Assembly: GCA_963971305.1 (NCBI GenBank)
Contig: OZ020306.1
Span: 69,909,022 to 69,973,021 of the forward strand
Reading direction: 5' to 3'
Length of the DNA: 64,000 bases
Source of the DNA: Arcuatula senhousia
Taxonomy: Eukaryota > Mollusca > Bivalvia > Mytilida > Mytilidae
Part shown: positions 25,934-36,710 of the stretch, piece by piece
How positions within the stretch are numbered: the first letter of the stretch is position 1
Layout: every line of letters begins with the position of its first letter
Program-made: the position numbers and the translations under genes
Notes under the pieces: generated by a model
What the model saw: only the letters and a program-made list of their open reading frames with translations
Told to the model about the DNA's origin: nothing
Database searches by the model: none

Positions 25934-28900
25934 ATGCGTCTTTTCATAACTTTAGGTATGTTTTCAATATAATGGTTGTTCATCTTTTTCCAACTAACTA
26001 TTTATTTTGAAATACATGTGTCTAAATTGGGGACCATTGCAATCAACAATTTCCATTGTTTTTACCTTATTTTGTCAATTTTTCCATGCTTGTTTGGTTA
26101 TATATAGAATATTATGTACTTTCCTTTTTGATACTATCTATATCTAGGTGAGTATCAGACGAGTCCGGTAGGACGAGTCTGATACGAGACTAGATGTAGA
26201 TAGTATCAAAAAGGAAAGTATATAATATTCTTTTTATCGGTAATGACGTCACAGTTATCAAGTGCTCCCACCTGATATTTTCTTGTATCACGGACTGTCC
26301 ATGATACTAAAAAATATCAGGCAGATGAGATCAAAGAAAAAAGCCGCTTATTACCGATAATATTTTTTAAATGTTTTTTTAACTCAAAACAACTACGCGA
26401 ACTACACGTAAAAACAAAGATCAAAGCTCACCTAGTTACGCAACTTATAATCGTTTTTAACTTTTCAAAAATTTAAAGCAGTCATGCATGCGGAAAATGA
26501 AGGCTAAGAGTCACTAGGTGCACCTATGATATCAATGATGCGGCACTTGTCTTTAAGCAGGAGTGGAATTTAATCATTCATCTGTAAGTGGTCATCAATG
26601 CGGATAATATACGCATAGCATCACAAGGTGCACCTTCCATACATGTATCAATTTGATTAATTGATGTGGCACAAGTATAAAAGCATGAATTGACCTTTAA
26701 AATTCTGCTATAAGTGGATGCGCACACCGACGCTCGGGGTATTAAATGAGCGTCTGCCACTTCGTGGTGTGAGCTTTAAGTGACTAAGAAATTATAATAT
26801 AAAAGATTCTGAGTTATAATTCTGAAGCCATTTATGCAAAGTTGCAATAAAGTTTGTTTAACTAGTATTTTTTTGCGAGAATAAAGGTAATAAAAAAAAT
26901 ACCGAACTTGGAGGATCAATCTCAATGTCCAAGATAAAAGACAAAACATAGAAGACGCATGCACCGGAATAGTTATAGATCGCAATGGTACTGACTTGGT
27001 ACCGGCATTCTTATTAAGAGAAAAATATTTTTTAAATTACGGACGACACACTTCCAAGCAACACGAACTTTGCTATATCAGATGAAATGAACATGGGATA
27101 ATGATGAAGTGGAGGAAATGGGGCACAATGCCAATCGGGGTGAAGGGGGTCCATGGCGGTTTTTGCTGCTACTGGAATTAATAATTCTACACAATAAATA
27201 CGGTGTGTCCTTTATCTTGACGTGTCATCAAAATACAGGTCATGACATATTGGCTTAGTTAGACCAGGGCACCGACAGAATGATAAGAATATATAGTGGT
27301 CAATGTATCGAAAGATAAGCATTATAGTGGACAACGTACATGTACACATTGTAAACTAGGATCGAAGTAGTAGACTAGTACTTCAATATCGTGTACAAAA
27401 TATCTAGCAGATTAATCTAAAATCTCACAAAAACTTTTGAGCACCATTTGATTTATTTTTTAACATTTTAAAACACTTTGAAACACTTGCTTAAGTTCCC
27501 TCTACCTAATTTCATCAAAAATACGCCTGTGTTAGCCTAATTGAGTACTTAGTTGTTTTCTAAATGTTTTTAAGGCGTTTTGCTCATCGTATATTGAGAT
27601 TTTATGTCCGATTTTCGAGATTCTCGATTTTTAATACTTGATTTTTTTTGCCTGTGAATTACCAATTTTCATGTGCTATTTAAAGATCTTTCTACTGAAC
27701 AATCAGCTTACAATTCTTTATGCACGTAAAAGACCCCTTTGTGGACCGCCAAGTAGTGCACCACATAGGCTAAATTTTCTGCCCCTACCCATCTGTCCCC
27801 CTTTCCTGTGGTTCTTCAAAATTTACAGTTCCTTAGTGTCCCATCCCACCCCATATTTCATTTATCATCATCCTTTCATGTTCATTTTATCATCCTTTTC
27901 ATGTTCATCGCCTGTAAATAACCTATATAGCGTTGCACGGGCGTAAAACACCAGCTCACTCATTACAATTCTTTATTTATTAAATTTGCTCCGATGTGCA
28001 TTTTAAATGGTTGCAAAAGTAGGGAAAAGTTGGAAAACTCAAGAGAAAACTTGCACTCGCCAAAATTATAAACGCATGTACCAGTACCATGGAATCAGTA
28101 CATGGGCCCACATTATATTCTTTCTTATTTCATCATTTTGCCATATTGCAGATTTATCAATTTCTGTTTTATCGGTGGATTGAAACTAAATGTCAAAAAC
28201 GTTACAATTAAGAGCTTGAAGTACATGTAGAATCGTGAAAACATACAAATCTGGCAGAAATCCTTTAAAAATATACTCTCACCGTTTTTTGGCCCGATTT
28301 CAATGAGTGAAAAATCCAGATTATAAAATTGTGAATGTCGGGCGGTGGGCGAGCGGGGATATATTTTTCGTATCAGTTTTCTCAGCAACCGCTAATCACA
28401 CCCTTCTGATAATTGGTATACAGCAATAGTATGGTATCTCTTTCCGTGGGATTCGTTTCAGGCTTGTCACTCCCCAACTTCATGTTATCGAAATCCGGCA
28501 ATTTTCAACTTTGTCAGATTTTTGTCTTAAAGATGTTTAACCATATCAATTGTCTTATTTTTTACAGCTATTTGTATTTCTTGTTCCCATGCTTTATTGT
28601 TTGATGTTCTTGGCGAGCTTAAAAACCTAGGTAAGATTTTTCTTTATATGCAGGACACTGTGACGTACCATGATGATAAAGATAATAAATAGGGCTACCT
28701 TAAGATTTATACAACAACAATAACAAAACATTTTAAAAAGAACATTTTGGGTATGCAGTACAAAGACGGCATGATTTATGAATTAATAGCTAAAACAAAA
28801 AAACAACCCCCTTAAAAAACACCCCAGTGAAAAGTCTGAAATTAGTTCTAGCAAATATTTAGCTGTCGTTGTATGCGTGTAGATCTCCGGGGTTTATGGA

Positions 28901-31387
28901 ACAAAAAAGATATAGATGGGAAACCAATTTGTCTATGAAGGGATGTGGAGTATTTATAGTTGAAATTAAACATTGAAACAGAACAAAAAAAAAGAAACAG
29001 CGCTTTTATTGCTGTTTTTCATCCTCAAGGCACAGGACGCTTTCAATTGATGTGGACACCCCACCCTACTGGAAGTTTAAGACGGCTCCTAGCACCGGTT
29101 CAATCGGAATACTTCACTAAATGACGATAAAGCTAAATATGTACATATTCTTCAGTGCTTTAAGTATAATCACATGTGATTCTTACAAATCCAAGTTTTC
29201 TACTCCTAGCGTGTCTGATGAAGGCTAATCCAGAAAAGCGCTTCACACGCAGTGAAATTTTGCTTTTGTACATTTATTAAAATCATTTTAATATGTGGAT
29301 CGTGTCTTTTTGGCACATATTCCATATTCTTTCGTTTTTAATATTACTTCAAATTCGTGTTTTACACAATCATGTATCTAGCTTACCTTTAATTTGTTTC
29401 GCACTACTTTTAACAGATGCCTTCTTAGTCAAGTACTGTAGACCTATTGCGGCTCCAGTAAATGGGAAAGTGTCGTGTACATACAGCGCTACTGAACTGT
29501 AAGTGGAATGGGTAGAATAAAACAACATGATTTTATCACTAATAATCAACTTAAATGCCAAACACACAGAGATATGGACAATACATCCAGTTCTATAATA
29601 TAATTAGAGAAAATTAACTATTCTAATTCGCTTTAAAATTTACAAAAATACACAAAAACCAAACAAAATCAAAAACCGAAATATATAGAACAGCCAAAGA
29701 CAATGCGGACTCTTGAAAGGAATCTTTACTGATCTGTTTTACTAGAATTTGGATGTCATGTATAGGACGGACCCTGTGATGCAGGTTACTTTTTTCTTTC
29801 TGGTTTACAAGTAGATTGCTATCCTTTTATTTTCCAGTATGTGCACAGGATCATGTAATTCCGGTTTCCATTTTGACGGTTTACCTATGGGTACCAACAT
29901 GGCACTGAAATGCAGTACAAGAAGTATCTGGTCTGATGGAGATAAATTCCCAGCATGCATCGGTGAGACCATAAACTTTTGAATAAAAAATAGCATGTTG
30001 ATGCGATTTTTTTATTTAAACATTGAAAATTGGAAAATGGAATTTCTTTCATTTAAAGACAAACTCAGGTTTTGATTCAATAGACGATTAAGAGATGTGG
30101 AATAAGCTAGTGTACGCGACACAACCGTCATCAAGAAACAGCATTTAAAAAAAATCACTTGACCAGATGTCGCTGCATGCCGTCTTGCATTGGACCAGGA
30201 CTAAAAATAAAGTACATTAGATTCAAACAAATCCCTAAATTATCAACGAAACACCCATTTCCGGACAAAGAACAAAGCAAAGATATATGACATGGACAAA
30301 CAAAAGCTTTGACAAGGACAAGCTCATATAAAATGTGGCGAGTTTAAACTAGTTTTTTTGTGCCCAACCTTTCTTCAAATGTTAATCTTGCACAAAGCAC
30401 TTGCTTTTGACATAAAGTTTTATACCCGTTTTTGGTATTGTATTTTAATGCTTTTACCGAGTCAATACCATTGTAATTATAATTTTTCGTTTTATTTATG
30501 TTACTTAATGTCTAATCTGCTGTTTGTAATAATTTTCGATTAATTTGGTGCTACCTACATATCTATATTTATTAATTAATTCAACAATTCTCTTTGTAGG
30601 TGGAGGCGGTACAGTTATTAATCCCGGGCAAACCTGTAAGTATTGATTATCTGAAATTCCCTCAAAAATAATGTTCCTTATAATTTGCCTTTCGGAGCAG
30701 ATTTATGTTTGGAAAACGCTTTCAACATGATTATCGATCGTTTTAATTCCGTCTTCAAAGAAAATTAAATTGTTATAAAATGAAAAAATAAACGATCTAA
30801 ATTACTGAACTTGGAGGATTTATCTCAATGTCCAAGACAAAAGACAAAACATGGAAGACACACCGGAATAGTTATAGATCGCAATGGTCCTGACTTGGTA
30901 CAGGCATTTCAACCGTAAAATGATATGTTATAATAAATAACAAACTGATATGCCGAACACAAATTAGAGAGAGAGAGAGAAAAACCTTATACAAGTAAAC
31001 ATATCATCAAAGTAAAACAAAACGACACTATTTCATCGTTTATGGTAAATAATACACATGCGGGGATTTCAACGAGGATAAACAAACATTCTCATTCGAA
31101 CCGCAGATTTTCGAAAAAAAAACAAGGTTGAATCGAGTATTAATCTACCTGTATCGAAAGTAAGCACACCGAACAAAATCTGCATAAAAACAGTTTTCTT
31201 TCTTTCAGCTGGTTGTGTAGATCGTTTAGAAGCTTGTCCGAGCGAAGGAAATTTCAAATCCTGTACATCCTGTAACCAGTTTGTGACATGCGCACCAGAC
31301 GGTGTGTTTGTGACCACGTGTCCACCACCAACTTCCTGGGATGATAACTTAAAGAGATGTGCATTAGTTTCTAGCACATGTTCTTAA
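25934..31387 (+). CDS. Secreted Sushi + CBM14 protein (168 aa, complete)
   Basis: Exons 25934-25955, 28568-28630, 29417-29498, 29838-29962, 30600-30635 and 31209-31387 sum to 507 bases in consistent phase. Residues 1-16 (MRLFITLAICISCSHA) form a signal peptide split by an intron, as in the upstream paralogue. Residues 36-97 form a Sushi/CCP domain with six cysteines, split by a phase-2 intron (after T-E-L). A short Gly-rich linker follows at 98-109. Residues 112-168 form the eight-cysteine CBM14 domain with SCTSCNQFVTCAPDGVF. The gene has the same strand, terminal module and intron phases as its two neighbours. It is the smallest member and may represent the basic unit of the cluster. Secretion and chitin binding are family expectations; the role is unknown. 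ATTAAA at 31519 is a candidate poly(A) signal. Confidence 0.88.
26107..26360. mobile_element. Nested foldback element: 124-bp near-perfect palindrome plus second inverted repeat
   Basis: Positions 26107-26147 and 26190-26230 are inverted repeats with two mismatches in 41 bases. Their 42-base centre folds again (GTATCAGACGAGTCC against GGACGAGTCTGATAC). Directly after, TTATCGGTAAT (26234-26244) pairs exactly with ATTACCGATAA (26350-26360), enclosing a further hairpin at 26271-26322 (CCTGATATTT against AAATATCAGG). It lies in intron 1 of the Sushi/CBM14 gene and is best read as a foldback or MITE-like element. Confidence 0.8.
26885..27010 (+). mobile_element. Dispersed repeat family R2 copy
   Basis: Shares ACCGAACTTGGAGGATC, CTCAATGTCCAAGA, AAGACAAAACAT and ATCGCAATGG with copies at 14755-14850, 30790-30920, 34040-34095, 58770-59080 and 61285-61590, all in the same orientation. 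Opposite copies lie at 7280-7670, 11685-11830 and 55210-55460. Confidence 0.65.
27715..27950 (-). mobile_element. SINE-like dispersed repeat (relative of 63385-63535)
   Basis: TTTGTGGACCG and AGTGCACCACATA match the reverse complement of the start of the block at 63385. The segment is C/T-rich and ends with CGTTGCACGGGCGTAAAACA. No RNA polymerase III boxes were identified with confidence. Confidence 0.45.
29209..29250 (+). ncRNA. Hammerhead-like ribozyme core, stem II weakened
   Basis: Stem I arms GCGTGT (29209-29214) and ACACGC (29245-29250) pair perfectly. CTGATGA is at 29215-29221 and GAAA at 29233-29236. The minimal stem III has a CG loop, with cleavage expected after TTC at 29244. Stem II has only two G-C pairs with an A-A mismatch at its base, so activity may be low. 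It lies in an intron of the Sushi/CBM14 gene. Confidence 0.55.
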
Positions 31388-32620
31388 GAAGGATATATGT
31401 TACCACACAAACATTAGAATTTTAAAACAATTGTATACTCCGTAAAGTGTTTAGTCTTAGTGACAATAGATTATTCTTGCTTACATGTATTTGAGGAGAG
31501 TCTTATAGAATGTAGAATATTAAAGATATGAACTTAAAAATATTATATTGGTTTTCCTGATATCCTAAATATCCTTAAACAAGCCTCAGATTTCAAGAAG
31601 TGTTTTAATGTTTAAATCTTTTTTCACTTTTCGTATAGCCAATGCAAAATTTTCATTGTAAAAACAGATGTAATAACTAGCAATGTAAAATGCATTGCTC
31701 GGTATGTTATTTTGTGCTTTGTTTACATTGCTTTCCAAAAAGATGAAAATTCAAGGTTCACAGTAAATGATAATTAAACGTTTATCTTATAGTTAAACCC
31801 CTGCCTCATCTTATACGTGTCCTTCAAAGCCATGGTTCTTTTTGTTCTCAGCGGATTCATGTTATTGTTCTATATGTCAAGAGCGGGGTCTATCTTTCTT
31901 TGATTCCTAGATTGCTGATATTTGGTAACAAGCTTGATATGGACATGATGTATTGTTGTATACGTTTTTGGACCGTCCGGACTCCCTGTTTACGGAAAAC
32001 TTATGAAATATTTCCGTCACACTCTAATTCCATCCCGCTTTTTATTAGCTCATAACTTGGCAACAATTATTCCTAGATTTCTGATATTTGGTAACAAGCT
32101 TGATATGGACATGATCTATTGTGGGATACATAATTGGTTCCATAAAGAAATTACATCCTGTTTGCTGTAAACTTTATATATAACGTATGCATACTAGTAG
32201 TAGTTATAAAAGCGTGAGTTATCACTAGTGAGCATTAGCTCACAGATTTCTTGTTATGGCTTTGCATGTATTATTCGTTTTTATTAAGAGCTAATTGCAA
32301 ACCAGCAAGCAGCTACCATGCACTGGTAATATTGAAGGCCGTTTTTTATGAAATATGTGGATTTTTTTAATCGCCGTTTATGTATGTAGATTGTGTCACG
32401 TGTCTACATCTCATTATCTTCTATCCATTATTTTAAAGTCATTAGAACATAGGAGAGTTTTAGACCCACATCTTTTCCATAAGCAAAAAAATGCAAATTC
32501 CTTTTTTCAATATGCATTATTTTATCGTATTATGACAGCTTTTAAACTATAAGGTTTCTGTAGTTTTCTTATTTTTTTTTTGTAATAAGGGCAAAAATAA
32601 ATAAAACAAGAGTTGACACT
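31388..32620. other. Intergenic DNA with repeat pieces
   Basis: ATTAAA at 31519-31524 is the candidate poly(A) signal of the Sushi/CBM14 gene. A motif around TGATATTTGGTAACAAGCTTG is repeated near 31915 and 32085, so part of this stretch is a diverged tandem repeat. A family R3 piece covers 32270-32445. No gene is seen. Confidence 0.5.
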
Positions 32621-32623
32621 AAA

Positions 32624-33652
32624 GTATGTCTCGCCTGTCGGCACCATCACAGAACTCATTGAAGGTCTAGCTGGGCTTTCAGAAAAGTTAAGGTCAAGGT
32701 CATGTGACAGATGACAGAATTCCATTTAACCATCACAAAAATGCCTGAAGTGCGTTCTAAATACCAGCGTTATTGAGTAACAATTAAAAAAGACCAACAT
32801 TCACTAAGTCATTCTACCATGAAAGTGGGGTCAATGTCACATTACTTGGTGACGTCAGTTGTGTATACCATTATCCCCAAATATCAGATGCCTTACTAAG
32901 CTATATAATTCTACTTTTCACATAACTCATTTTCCACCCACAAAGTCATTGAACCATAAAAATGGGGTCAGGGTCACACAACATGGTGCCACTTTCACAA
33001 AAGTTTTAATTGTCCCAAAAATCATCTAAGTCCACAGAGTCACTGAACCATGAAAATTGTGTAAAGGTCACAGGACATGGTGTCAGTTGCATAGACCATA
33101 ACTCCAGGTGTCTGTATACCATAAATCAGATGCCTGGCTATTATACTTTTCACTTAATTCATTTTCCACAACAGTCTTACAAAGAGGATTTTGGCCCCAA
33201 AAATCATCCAAGTCCACAGAGTCACTGAACCATGAAATTGGGGGTCAGGATCAAATGGCATGGTGCCAGTTGCGTCAACTATAAACCCAACTGTCCGTAT
33301 ACAAAATATCAGATGCCTAGCTATTATACTTTTCTTGTAATTCATTTTCCAGAAAAAACTTACAAAGGGTTTTCTTGGCCCGAAAAAAACAAACATCTAA
33401 GTTCACAGAGTTGCTGAACCATGAAATGGGGGTCAGGGTAAAACGGCATGGTGCCAGTTGCGTAGACCATAACCCCAACTGTCTGTATACCAAACATCAG
33501 ATGCCTAGCTATTATACTTTTCTTGTAAATCATTTTCCACAAAAGTCTTACAAAAAAGTTTACGCCGTCGCCGTCGCCGTCGTCATCGCCGCCATCGGAA
33601 AGTAATACCTATATATCGCCTTCAGCGACTAAAGTCGCAGGCGAGACAAAAA
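32624..33652. mobile_element. Non-autonomous element with internal tandem repeats and terminal inverted repeats
   Basis: The left end GTCTCGCCTG near 32627 is the inverse of CAGGCGAGAC at the right end near 33640. Inside, a unit with GTC(C)ACAGAGTCACTGAACC recurs with irregular spacing (about 32806, 32946, 33040, 33222, 33411), 182-189 bases where complete. The end has a CCGTCG trinucleotide run. The architecture parallels the elements at 21365 and 57040. ORFs in this interval are repeat frames. Confidence 0.7.
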
Positions 33653-35284
33653 ACTACCGAACTTTGAGGATCAATCTTATCAAATGATGCATGGTGATGT
33701 AATGAATCGCTAAATTAAATAAAAATTCTAAGTTAAGATGGACATTTACATTTAAGGGATACAAGAAGAACGATATTTCTTTTTAAATTTCTTTATTTCT
33801 AATATACAACAATTAACTATCACAACGTATTATATAAAGCAAAAAAATATAGCAAATTTCCAAATAAATTATGACCGTAAGAAAATGCAACATATTGATT
33901 TTAACAACTTTAACATATTAGTATAAACCTAGAACACCATAGCAAAATGTCCTTTTGTTACTATACAAACATGAAAAATAAAACACTATAAGAAAATGAA
34001 AACTACAAAAACTAGAACAACATAGAACATGGATTTATTACAAAACTACCGAACTTGGAGGATCAAGTGGTCCTGATTTGGTACATGCATTAGCTAAGAA
34101 AAAGGCATTTCAAATCAGTCTAATATCTAGTGGTATTCAATTATCTCCCCTGCGGAAAAAAGCTAATGTGTTTTTAAATTTTTAACGATGACAACGACGA
34201 TGGCGACGGCATGTAAACAATCTTCAACTTTCATTTATTGCGCATGGACCTGACTACTATCATATACGTTGGACATGTCATGTTATTAAAGAATCTTTTC
34301 TGTTGCGTAAACAGTTGTTTATAAGGTCAACAAAAGTGCATATTTTAACAAATCGAGTGAAACTTGCTGGACGTTGGAAAAAATTAAAATGTCAACTAAA
34401 CCTTAAAAAAATCACACAAAGCGTACTACCTGCAGTACATTCTCGAAATTTGTGGGAATGTTAGGTTATTACCTTTTCTTACGACAGATATTAGTTTGGA
34501 AATTATATTTTACTGTTATCACTTAACGATCCATTTGAATTCAATGTGTAACTATGAAATACTTTCAAGGGACACAACCAAGTTCTATCTTTCATTAATA
34601 ATAAACATGATAAAAGGGGGGCATTTCTATTTTTAAAACGGATGACTGAAGATTGAATTGGACATTTAATCCAATACAATGCAAAGTCACATGTTGTTGA
34701 TCCCAATTTACGAACACCGTTCAAAAAGGTAAACATGTTCTATGGCGTAATCAAATTCAACAGGTAAATCGTGTACTTTTAAAGAGAAGGTTGTCAAGAC
34801 GGACTAGAAAAATAGGTTTTTTTCTTAATTTTATTTTGGCTTAACCTCTTGCAGTACATGTCTGAAAATTTGCAGATGGGAAGATATACATTTAAACAAA
34901 AAGTGTGATTTTTTTCAATTTTTTATATAAAAGTTAAAGTTGTGCGATCCATTTCAGTTTGCACCGTATGCATTTCATAAATATCCACATAAAAACACGC
35001 ATAAAAATGCAATCTGTTACTTTTAAAAACTCTTTTTAATTCAAAAAAGTTTATTTTATCAGCATAACCTAAAATTGGAAGAAATTTTGTACTTAAAAGA
35101 ACTTTTGATTCACTTGACAACCAGGATAAACATTCGAATTGACTTTCCTATCTTTTCCGATGAAGAGCTTACATTCTATTTAAATACCACCGGTTTTTGG
35201 ACTGAAATGAATTAAGATAAACATGTAAAATAAAAACTATGACAACATATAACATTTACATCATTCCAGCATATAACTAATTTA
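33653..35284. other. Intergenic AT-rich DNA, no gene recognised
   Basis: Contains short R2 fragments near 33645 and 34040-34095. The remainder shows no exon with supported splice sites and no recognisable domain. Confidence 0.4.
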
Positions 35285-35344
35285 TGAACGGATGTGGAGT
35301 AAATGAACATGAGACCACAACACAACTGCAATTATTTTTTATGA

Positions 35345-35384
35345 GCTGTATGGCATTTTCGGAAAATTATTCCTCATCAGCAGC
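35345..35384 (-). ncRNA. Hammerhead-like ribozyme core on the minus strand
   Basis: On the minus strand: GCTG, CTGATGA, a four-pair stem II (GGAA/TTCC), GAAA, a short ATGCCATA stem III region, then CAGC pairing with the first GCTG. Core bases are intact. Stem I is only four pairs and stem III pairs poorly, so this may be a decayed copy. Confidence 0.45.
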
Positions 35385-36029
35385 ACTAGAACCCAAACAA
35401 AGGAAATCAACATTTCAAAAGATGATCAAAATGCAGAAAACCAAACGAAATCCAAATATATATAGCTAAAGGCAAAACTGCGATGGAGTTAGTTAAACTT
35501 TAGGTTTAAGAATTCACATAAATTTAGATACTGGTTAAAAACAAAGTGCACACATGAGAAGTAATCTCATATACAAGTTCACCATATCTAAAAAAATAAA
35601 GAGCATACATCTTAAACACGGGGAATTGTTCTACTAACTCCGCACGGGCATAAAAGTTGGTTGATTAATACATCAAAATACAAATTCAAAGGGGTACATC
35701 GTTCATAAAAATTTAATAAAAATTCTCTATCGAACTTCTAAAATAGCAAAATATTTTAATATAGGAGAAAAAACTATGGACGCATCTAAAAAGAATACCT
35801 ATCATAGAATGTTCTAAAATAATAAAATGGCTCTTTGAAATAGTCTTTTAAAGGTTTTGGGGCAACCGCCCTAGATATTTAAAACAATTAAATTCTGTTT
35901 CTTTTTATTCAGTACAAATGATCTGCCTTTGATTTTGAACAGGAAATTCCTATCATGATTGAAATGTTATTTCATGTCAAAATGGTAGTAATTTCGCAAA
36001 ATACTTTTTTTTTATTAAATAGTTCTTGT

Positions 36030-36440
36030 TTTTACCCGTGTTTTGGTATTTGTTATTTTGAAACTACTGGACTATAACCACTGCTGGTGGCTAGAGGTCC
36101 CCGAGGGTAATCACAAGCCTGGTCGTCAGACTTGTCTGACACGATTACCATAACATTTCTTATATTTTTATTGCAGAAATTTCTGTTTTTTTAATTCAAA
36201 ATTGTTTAAAACACCAGGTTTCATTCCTTGTATTGTACATGGTCGATATCCTATGCTGGATTTGGCTTTCTTGTTCGAACGTTTTGGTTTTGAGTACTTT
36301 TCGTTTTCAACAGATTTGGAATTTGACCTTCCAATGTTTTGATTTAAATGCTACTGATGAGAGGTTACTCCTTGAAATATCGATATATAGCATATCCAAA
36401 TTAACCGTTTTTACCCGCGTTTTGGTATTTGTAATTTCGC
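36030..36440 (+). mobile_element. Second copy of the hammerhead-bearing 380-bp repeat
   Basis: This is very similar to 12560-13000 over its whole length, with ACCCG end blocks at 36034 and 36413 (379 bases apart). It lies downstream of the GPCR gene. Differences are scattered substitutions and small indels, so the copies are separate insertions rather than a recent local duplication. Confidence 0.7.
36348..36393 (+). ncRNA. Hammerhead ribozyme, identical copy of 12904-12949
   Basis: The 46-base core is unchanged from the first copy: ATGCTA, CTGATGA, GAGG/CCTT stem II, GAAA, self-complementary stem III, TA, TAGCAT. Flanking repeat sequence has diverged while the core has not. Confidence 0.75.
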
Positions 36441-36710
36441 AAATCCAGCCAATATTTCATTTTGTAATAAATATCAATATTTGCTAAAAGATGCTAAGCT
36501 AAATGCTCATTAGTCCTTGAATTTCATTGAATCTAATCTTATGAAGTTATTTTTGAAATTAACTGGCCTGATTGACGTCACAATTGTATTGTTCTACCAT
36601 TTTACAGATAATCAACGTCTTGTTTTGTCCCCTTCTTCCTTCCGACATGCGCAATACTTGACTTCAATTGAAACATTTTCTGTATTCTTATTTTGTCTCT
36701 AAGCAAGTGT

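Noticed and set aside
26148..26189. Hammerhead-like GACGAGTC words in the foldback centre
   Set aside because: CTGATGA and GAAA are absent in the right order; the words are arms of the inner palindrome.
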